DNA from: Pirellulales bacterium
Lineage (GTDB): Bacteria; Planctomycetota; Planctomycetia; Pirellulales; JAICIG01
Length of the DNA: 22,383 nucleotides
NCBI GenBank assembly: GCA_025924495.1
Contig: JAICIG010000074.1
Location: forward strand, 1-22,383
Direction of reading: 5' to 3'
Within the stretch, counting starts at the first letter, position 1, and each line of letters opens with the position of its first letter. The notes beneath the pieces were generated by a model. That model ran no database searches. It saw only the letters and a list, made by a program, of their open reading frames with translations, and was not told the DNA's origin. Position numbers and translations under genes: made by a program. Below, piece after piece: positions 16,837-22,383 of this stretch.

Positions 16837-18261
16837 ATGCTGTTCTGCTCCGAGAAGTTTTTGCTGTTCTTTACGATCGTCTTTCTGGCCTACTGGGCCA
16901 TGCCGTGGCATCGGGCCCGCATCTATCTGCTGCTGGTCGCCAGCTTCTATTTTTATGCCAGTTGGAATAGCTGGCTGGCCTTGATCATCGGCATCTCGAC
17001 GACGATCGACTATTTCGTCGCCCGCAGCATGGATTCGACCGATGTTCCCTGGCGTCGGAAGGCGCTCTTGAGCGTAACGATTGTCGGAAATCTCAGCCTG
17101 CTCTGTTATTTCAAGTACGCCAACTTCTTTCTGGAGTCGCTGGAGCACGCCTTGCGCGCGGCCGGTTCAACGGCGTCGATGCCGGTGCTAAGCGTGATGC
17201 TGCCGATCGGCATTTCGTTCTATACGTTCGAGGCGATCAACTACGGCGTCGACGTCTACCGTAAACACGTGAAGGCCGAGCGGAATCTCGCGCACTTCAT
17301 GTTGTTCATCACGTTCTTTCCGCACCTGGTGGCCGGTCCGATCGTGCGGGCGCGCGACTTCCTGCCGCAAATCGCCCGGCCGAAACACTGGGATTGGGCC
17401 CGCATGCAATTGGGCGTGCAGTTCTTCCTGATGGGGCTGTTCAAGAAACTGGCCATCGCCGATCGGATGGCGATGTTCGCCGATCCGATCTTCGCGAATC
17501 CAGAGAACTACCGGACCAGTGCCATCTGGCTCGCCGTATTATCGTACGCGCTGCAGATCTACTGCGATTTCTCGGGTTACACGGACATGGCGCTGGGCAC
17601 GGCCCATATGCTCGGCTTCAAGCTGGCACAGAACTTCAACATGCCCTATGCCTCGGCGAATGTCTCGGAGTTCTGGCGCCGCTGGCACATTTCGCTCTCG
17701 AGCTGGCTGCGAGATTATTTGTTCATTCCGCTGGGCGGCAGCCGCGGCACGAATTGGCAAACCAACCGCAACTTGCTGATCACAATGACGCTCGGCGGCC
17801 TGTGGCACGGCGCCAGTTGGACGTTTGTCGCGTGGGGCGTGCTGCACGGCGTGCTCTTAATTCTGCATCGCGAGTTCCGCGCTTTCTCGCAAAAGAAACC
17901 GCAACTCGAGCGGTTGCTGGCTTCCGCGCCGGGAGTCGCCGCCCGCATCGCGCTGACCTTCACGACCGTTTCACTGGCCTGGGTCTTTTTCCGGGCCACC
18001 ACGTTCACCGGGGCGGCCACGATGTTCCAGCGGATGTTTTCGGCGCATCCGGGGCTGGGGTTGCCGATGAGTAAAGTCAGCCTGCTCATGCTGGCCGGCG
18101 TCGTGCTGGTCAGCCATCTGATGGCGCTTAGCGGGGGCTGGAAGAAGCTCTCCATTCGCATGCCCGCCCCCGCGCTCGGCATCAGCTACGCCTTGGTGCT
18201 AACGCTGGCCCTGGTGCTGGCGCCGGACTCGGGCAAAGCCTTCATCTACTTCCAGTTCTGA
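16837..18261 (+). CDS. AlgI-like MBOAT O-acyltransferase
   Basis: A 474-residue polytopic inner-membrane protein. The start MLFCSEKFLLFF is typical of AlgI relatives and is preceded by GAGG 9 nt upstream; the frame extension to 16630 is not coding-like. Seen: SFYTFEAINYGVDVYR, HLVAGPIVR, YCDFSGYTDMALG, SEFWRRWHISLSSWLRDYLFIPLGGSR (His284) and GGLWHGASWTF with the conserved active-site His324 (AlgI His322). The family passes acetyl groups from a cytosolic donor across the membrane to a periplasmic SGNH partner, which acetylates a polysaccharide. Four such candidate partners follow immediately (22-bp gap to the first), so this is the head of an operon. The acyl group and the polymer are unknown. 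Confidence 0.93.
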   Translation: MLFCSEKFLLFFTIVFLAYWAMPWHRARIYLLLVASFYFYASWNSWLALIIGISTTIDYFVARSMDSTDVPWRRKALLSVTIVGNLSLLCYFKYANFFLESLEHALRAAGSTASMPVLSVMLPIGISFYTFEAINYGVDVYRKHVKAERNLAHFMLFITFFPHLVAGPIVRARDFLPQIARPKHWDWARMQLGVQFFLMGLFKKLAIADRMAMFADPIFANPENYRTSAIWLAVLSYALQIYCDFSGYTDMALGTAHMLGFKLAQNFNMPYASANVSEFWRRWHISLSSWLRDYLFIPLGGSRGTNWQTNRNLLITMTLGGLWHGASWTFVAWGVLHGVLLILHREFRAFSQKKPQLERLLASAPGVAARIALTFTTVSLAWVFFRATTFTGAATMFQRMFSAHPGLGLPMSKVSLLMLAGVVLVSHLMALSGGWKKLSIRMPAPALGISYALVLTLALVLAPDSGKAFIYFQF

Positions 18262-18283
18262 ACGGTTCGGTGTCGCAAACGTG

Positions 18284-19441
18284 ATGGGCAAAGCACCGTC
18301 GAGCGCTAAACGACTGTTTTCGCATCGAGGCCGGTCCATCGTGGCCTGGAGCCTGGCGTCGTTCGTCGCTCTACAACTGGCATTGTCGTTAGCGATGGAC
18401 CATTGGGAGCCCGCGCTGCGCGATCCGCTCTGGGGACGCAAGTTGTCGCTGCTGCGGGCGCGGCTGCAGCAAGAGCCAGACCGGCCTCTGGTTATCGTGC
18501 TCGGCAGCTCACGCTCGGCGTTGGGACTGCGATTGGCTGAAGCGCCCCAGGATGAAACAAGTGCGGAACCGGCGCCGATCGTGTTTAACCTGGGCATCAT
18601 GGGCGCCGGCCCGGTTCATGAACTCATGTTCCTCCATCGTCTACTGGCCGAGGGCATTCGCCCCGACCGCGTGCTAATCGAGATCCATCCGCTCTTGATG
18701 CATGAGGATCCCGGCTTTGGCGAAGTGGCGGTCTTGAACGTCAATCGGCTGGATTGGCGTGACCTGCGCGTGCTTGAACGTTACGTCTACCAGCCCGTCA
18801 AGATGTATCGCCAGTGGGGCCGCTCGCGGCTCGTGCCGTGCATCTCGCATCGCGTGCTGTTGCAAACGCATCTGGCGCCGGCCTGGCTGGAGCCGGTCTA
18901 TCGCAACGATTACATCGTGATGAGTCAGCTCGATCATTCGGGCTGGGTGCCCCATTTCCGCGAAACGCTGAGCATGCTGGAGCACCAGCAATGCCTGGAA
19001 CTGACCATCAAGAGCTACGAGCCCGCCTTCGTGCAGTATCACGTGACCGACATGCCCGATCGTGCGGTGCGCGAGATGCTTGAGATCTGTCAGCGCGAGA
19101 ACATCGACGCAGGCCTGTTTCTGATGCCTGAATCGAGCGAGTTCCGCGGCACATACACTGCCGACGCCAAGAATCAGATCGAGGCCTACCTGATTCGCCT
19201 GAACCAGGAATATGGCGCTCCGATTTTCGACGCAACTTACGGTTGTGCGGACGATGATTTCGCGGATGGGCACCACTTGCTGCCCCAGGGCGCCGCGAGG
19301 TTTGCTGCAAAGTTCCAACAAGACGTGCTGCAGCCGTTTCTAGCCCGCACTTCGCCGCCGGCATCGCCCGTTGGCAATGAGCTTCGAGCGGAGCTGGCGG
19401 AGCGTCCCAGGTCGAGGATTCAACCCACATCGACGAAATGA
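18284..19441 (+). CDS. Membrane-anchored SGNH-like protein, array member 1
   Basis: A 385-residue protein with one N-terminal membrane helix (about 19-39) and an extracytoplasmic SGNH-hydrolase-like domain: VLGSSRS (74-78, candidate nucleophile Ser), VFNLGIMGAGP (Asn102, block II/III) and DFADGHHLLPQGA with DxxH (Asp328, His331). Family marks shared by all four members are WEPALRDPxxGxKL after the helix, RPDRVLIEIHPLLMH, and Y-x-P-A-F-x-x-Y-H-V-T-x-x-P-D-R-A-x-R-E-M-L. Architecture (TM plus SGNH next to an MBOAT) matches DltD or AlgJ-type acyl transferases, but I cannot assign it to either. ATG at 18284 was chosen over GTG at 18281. It overlaps member 2 by ATGA. Confidence 0.85.
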   Translation: MGKAPSSAKRLFSHRGRSIVAWSLASFVALQLALSLAMDHWEPALRDPLWGRKLSLLRARLQQEPDRPLVIVLGSSRSALGLRLAEAPQDETSAEPAPIVFNLGIMGAGPVHELMFLHRLLAEGIRPDRVLIEIHPLLMHEDPGFGEVAVLNVNRLDWRDLRVLERYVYQPVKMYRQWGRSRLVPCISHRVLLQTHLAPAWLEPVYRNDYIVMSQLDHSGWVPHFRETLSMLEHQQCLELTIKSYEPAFVQYHVTDMPDRAVREMLEICQRENIDAGLFLMPESSEFRGTYTADAKNQIEAYLIRLNQEYGAPIFDATYGCADDDFADGHHLLPQGAARFAAKFQQDVLQPFLARTSPPASPVGNELRAELAERPRSRIQPTSTK

Positions 19442-20592
19442 CGGCGAAAATTGCGGCCGCTACGGCACACCGAAAATTGCTGCTCGCTCGCCGCGGACGC
19501 GCTGTGGCCAGTTGGACGGCTGCTTCGTTTGTGACCGTTCAATTGGTCTTTGGCTTCGTCATGGACCGCGTCGAGCCGGCGCTGCGAGATCCGGAATATG
19601 GCCATAAGTTGGCGATTTTGAAGGAGCAGCTCTCGCAGCCGCCCCAGAAACCGCTGGTGTTGATTCTGGGGAGCTCACGATCGGGAGTCGGTTTGCTGCC
19701 AGGAAAGTTCCGGGCGGATGAACTGGCCGAAAACAGAACGCTCGTGTTCAATTTCGCGCTCACCGGCTCGGGTCCTGTCCGAGAACTGATGACGCTGCGT
19801 CGGTTGCTGGCTGAAGGCATTCGACCGCACAAGGCGCTGATTGAAGTTCATCCGCTTTTGCTGCATGGAGACGGGGAATTTGGCGAGTTGGCCGGACTCG
19901 AAGCGAGTCGGCTCGACTGGGCGGACTTGCGCCTGGCAAGCCGGTATCTTAGCCGCCCTGGCCTCCTCCAAGCCGACTGGTTTCGCGCGCGGTTGGCGCC
20001 CTGCTTTGTGCAGCGGTTTTGCCTGCTCCATCGCTTTGCCCCAACATGGCTGGCCCCCAACAGTCCTCTGTCGATCTGGAATCATCTCGACCCCTGGGGC
20101 GGACTGACGATCGAGCTTCCAGCAACCAGCCAATCGCAGTTTGACGAACGCCTGGCGACTTCCTTGCAGGAATACGCCCCCGCGTTCGATGGCTATCACA
20201 TTACGCAGACGCCAGATCGAGCTTTGCGCGAATTGCTGGAGACATGCCACGCTGAAGGAATCGACGCCGCACTTTACCTAATGCCGGAAGAAACGCGATT
20301 TGCGGCCGCCTATCCGATCGAGTCCCGTTCGGAAATTGATAGGTACCTGGCCGACCTGGCGCGAGAATACGGCTGTCTGTGCTTCGATGCGACGCAATGG
20401 TGCGAGACGGCAGATTTCTGCGACGGCCACCACCTGTTAGCCGCGGGTGCGGTGCAATTCTCTCAGCGATTCGATGCACAAGTCGTCAAAACGCTGCTCG
20501 CATTGAAATCTCCGCCCGCAACTTTCGACGGGCGGCAAGGCGCGGCGATTGCCCGGCGCAATCGCGAAGATCAACCTCCTCCATTAAGGTAA
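19438..20592 (+). CDS. Membrane-anchored SGNH-like protein, array member 2
   Basis: A 384-residue paralogue of the preceding gene; its ATG lies in an ATGA overlap with that gene's stop. The membrane helix is about 23-42, followed by VEPALRDPEYGHKL. Candidate catalytic residues are kept: ILGSSRS (78-82), VFNFALTGSGP (Asn105) and DFCDGHHLLAAGA (Asp329, His332). Blocks such as RRLLAEGIRP and DGHHLL are identical or nearly so to member 1, showing tandem duplication, but the middle (about 200-245) and the C-terminal 30 residues differ strongly. Predicted role: acyl acceptor or transferase working with the MBOAT protein on a surface polymer; this is inference. Confidence 0.85.
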   Translation: MTAKIAAATAHRKLLLARRGRAVASWTAASFVTVQLVFGFVMDRVEPALRDPEYGHKLAILKEQLSQPPQKPLVLILGSSRSGVGLLPGKFRADELAENRTLVFNFALTGSGPVRELMTLRRLLAEGIRPHKALIEVHPLLLHGDGEFGELAGLEASRLDWADLRLASRYLSRPGLLQADWFRARLAPCFVQRFCLLHRFAPTWLAPNSPLSIWNHLDPWGGLTIELPATSQSQFDERLATSLQEYAPAFDGYHITQTPDRALRELLETCHAEGIDAALYLMPEETRFAAAYPIESRSEIDRYLADLAREYGCLCFDATQWCETADFCDGHHLLAAGAVQFSQRFDAQVVKTLLALKSPPATFDGRQGAAIARRNREDQPPPLR

Positions 20593-20603
20593 CGGCGACC
20601 TTT

Positions 20604-21779
20604 ATGCGAATTGCCGTCGTCATCCTATCGGCCTCGAAACTGGCCGCCCGCAAGCGTGCGCTGTTGCGCCGCAGTCGCTCCGTAGTGCTTTGCGCGATGG
20701 CCGCCTGGCTTATCATGCAGTTTGCCGTGAGCGCCGCGATCGATCGCTGGGCGCCCGAGATGCGCGATCCCGAATTTGGCCACAAGCTGGCTCGCATTGA
20801 AAGCGGGCGGACATTCGACGACGCGCCGCTGATCGTCGTCTGCGGCAGTTCGCGCTCGGATTACGGTATTTGTCCGACGGCCATGGAGCACGTGGCCTCA
20901 GGCGTCAGGGCGCCGCTGGTCTTCAATTTCGCCATGATGGGGGGCGGCCCGATCATGCAACTCTCGATGTTGCGCGAACTCCTGGCGCGCGATGTGCGAC
21001 CCGACGGCCTGCTGGTCGAAGTCAACCCGCTGCTGATGCACCAGAGCCGCGGCTTCGCCGAAGAAGAGTGGCTGCGTCCTGAGCGGCTGGATTTTGCGGG
21101 GATGCAAGTCTTCCGGCGCTATACTTCACGACCGTGGAACGCTTGCTGGAACTGGCTCCGCAGCCGCCTGACGCCGTGCTATTCACTGCGATTTCTGCTA
21201 CTCGATCGCTTCGCGCCGCACTGGCTGGAGCCTACGGTGCGGCAAGATCGTCGTACGCCGCCCGATAGCCGCGGCTGGCTGCCGCACGAACCGCAGCAAG
21301 TGACGGCGGAGGACCGGCTCTGGCGGATTGGCCGACAGCTCGAACAATACTCCGTTGCATTTAACGACTTCGCTATCAGCGCATCCCCCGATGGCGCCCT
21401 GCATGAACTCCTTTGCGTTTGCCGTAATGAACGAATTGCGGCGGGCCTACTGGTCATGCCGGAAGCCAGCGAGTTCCGCACGGCTTTCGGCGCCGAGGCA
21501 ACGCGCCGTTTCGAAACGTATGTAGCCGGGCTCAGTCGCGAATTCTCGCTGCCGCTCATCAATGCGCGAGCCTGGGTGAGCGACCAAGACTTCGCCGATG
21601 GAGAACACTTGCTGCCCGACGGCGCGCGGCGATTTTCACAGCGGTTATCTCAATCGGCGGAGCCTCTCCTGGCGCAGGCAAGTCGGCGCCGGATGCGCTC
21701 CTTAGATTCGGCCGCGATCCGGACCGCACGGCTGCAGACGCAGGACGAGCCGGCAGCCACCAGGCCATTTTCAGAATGA
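20604..21779 (+). CDS. Membrane-anchored SGNH-like protein, array member 3
   Basis: A 391-residue paralogue, 11 bp after member 2. Membrane helix about 26-45, then WAPEMRDPEFGHKL. Candidate triad: VCGSSRS (81-85), VFNFAMMGGGP (Asn108) and DFADGEHLLPDGA (Asp332, His335). It is the most diverged of the four: the otherwise constant EVHPLL or EIHPLL reads EVNPLL, DGHH reads DGEH, the middle segment (210-240) is unlike the others, and the tail is longer and Arg-rich. I chose ATG at 20604; the frame is open back to 20379 but there it overlaps member 2 out of frame. Its TGA overlaps the next ATG. Confidence 0.83.
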   Translation: MRIAVVILSASKLAARKRALLRRSRSVVLCAMAAWLIMQFAVSAAIDRWAPEMRDPEFGHKLARIESGRTFDDAPLIVVCGSSRSDYGICPTAMEHVASGVRAPLVFNFAMMGGGPIMQLSMLRELLARDVRPDGLLVEVNPLLMHQSRGFAEEEWLRPERLDFAGMQVFRRYTSRPWNACWNWLRSRLTPCYSLRFLLLDRFAPHWLEPTVRQDRRTPPDSRGWLPHEPQQVTAEDRLWRIGRQLEQYSVAFNDFAISASPDGALHELLCVCRNERIAAGLLVMPEASEFRTAFGAEATRRFETYVAGLSREFSLPLINARAWVSDQDFADGEHLLPDGARRFSQRLSQSAEPLLAQASRRRMRSLDSAAIRTARLQTQDEPAATRPFSE

Positions 21780-22383
21780 CAAAGGCTGGGTGTTCTATGA
21801 CAGCGCCGTCGAAGACTCTGCAAGCACAGGACAAACGCGGGCGCCGCAGCCTGGGTTGGGGCCTCTCCATGTTCGTGTTGCTGCAAGTTTTACTCTCCGT
21901 GGCCATCAATCAATGGTTGCCTGCCTTGCGCGATCCGGAATTTGGCTATAAGCTAGCGCGGCTTCGCGCCCGGCGAGAAGGGAATCCAGATGCTCCTCTG
22001 CTATTAGTCATCGGCAGCTCACGTTCTGCAATGGGCTTATGCCCTGATGCGATGCGTGCCCATTCATCCGCAGGCGCCTCGCCGCTAATCTTCAATTTCG
22101 GAATGACCGGCTATGGGCCGATCCAAGAGCTGGCGCTGCTGCATCGCGTGCTCCGCGCCGGAATTCGACCCGATCGGTTGCTGATCGAGGTGCATCCCTT
22201 GTTGCTGCATCAAGAGGGAGGCTACGGCGAAGAAAGCTGGATGAACGTCGGCTGTCTCGAGTGGCGCGACGTGGGCGTGATGGCGCCCTATTTGTCGCAT
22301 CCCGGCACAGTAACGCAAAACTGGCTGCGGCAGGCGATCGTGCCTTGGCACTCACGGCGGTTCTTGCTGCTCGATCGATTTGC
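21776..22383 (+). CDS. Membrane-anchored SGNH-like protein, array member 4 (truncated by window end)
   Basis: The open frame runs off the window after 202 codons, so only the N-terminal half is visible. ATG at 21776 overlaps the stop of member 3 (ATGA); ATG at 21797 is an alternative. It has the membrane helix (about 27-44), WLPALRDPEFGYKL, VIGSSRS (80-84), IFNFGMTGYGP (Asn107) and IRPDRLLIEVHPLLLH, the same order as in members 1-3. The expected C-terminal DxxH block lies outside the window. More copies may follow. Confidence 0.85.
   Translation, partial: MTKAGCSMTAPSKTLQAQDKRGRRSLGWGLSMFVLLQVLLSVAINQWLPALRDPEFGYKLARLRARREGNPDAPLLLVIGSSRSAMGLCPDAMRAHSSAGASPLIFNFGMTGYGPIQELALLHRVLRAGIRPDRLLIEVHPLLLHQEGGYGEESWMNVGCLEWRDVGVMAPYLSHPGTVTQNWLRQAIVPWHSRRFLLLDRF

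Noticed and set aside
16584..16838. N-terminal extension of the larger glycosyltransferase by 85 residues
   Set aside because: The sequence there is low-complexity and basic and overlaps the divergent promoter; ATG at 16583 has a GGAGAGG upstream.
20379..20603. N-terminal extension of SGNH-like member 3
   Set aside because: It lies out of frame inside member 2, whose conserved DGHH block is there; ATG at 20604 gives the same N-terminal layout as its paralogues.

Overview
The window is a GC-rich, densely coded stretch of a bacterial chromosome. I infer a planctomycete, Pirellulales-like. The grounds are a PQQ-type beta-propeller protein opening with FRGPDG, an oversized RseP-type protease, many starts without a clear Shine-Dalgarno, and an AlgI-like acyltransferase linked to large SGNH-like proteins. 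This is inference from gene style; there is no rRNA or other phylogenetic marker here. I saw no tRNA, rRNA, CRISPR array, transposase or integrase.

Left part (1-1670). Two small stress-type genes (CsbD and DUF1328/YtjA families) lie on the minus strand and end at a clean intrinsic terminator. Divergent from them is the most striking gene of the window: a membrane-anchored redoxin whose reading frame is interrupted by one TGA exactly where the family has its first redox cysteine (RGRW-TGA-PFC). A hairpin that fits a bacterial SECIS element follows at once. I read it as one 260-residue selenoprotein, not two fragments.

Housekeeping block (1674-10929). A minus-strand operon runs dxr (isoprenoid synthesis), rseP-like site-2 protease, HAD hydrolase; the protease has four PDZ-like segments and a TTG start. 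Divergent from it are ftsH and then a secreted S41 C-terminal-processing protease whose stop overlaps the GTG start of tsaD (tRNA t6A synthesis). Three membrane or envelope proteases thus sit close together.

Middle (10930-13930). A prokaryotic pentameric ligand-gated ion channel (minus) stands divergent from a secreted PQQ-like propeller protein (plus). The latter is followed by a 70-bp composite palindrome that looks like a dispersed repeat.

Right part (13933-22383). This is a surface-polysaccharide locus. Two glycosyltransferases on the minus strand overlap by ATGA. Divergently, an AlgI-like MBOAT acyltransferase is followed by four consecutive paralogous membrane-anchored SGNH-like proteins, the fourth cut by the window end. 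By analogy with AlgI/AlgJ/AlgX and DltB/DltD, one MBOAT protein may load acyl groups that several diverged SGNH partners place on different sites of a polymer. This expanded cassette and the selenoprotein are the two things most worth follow-up.
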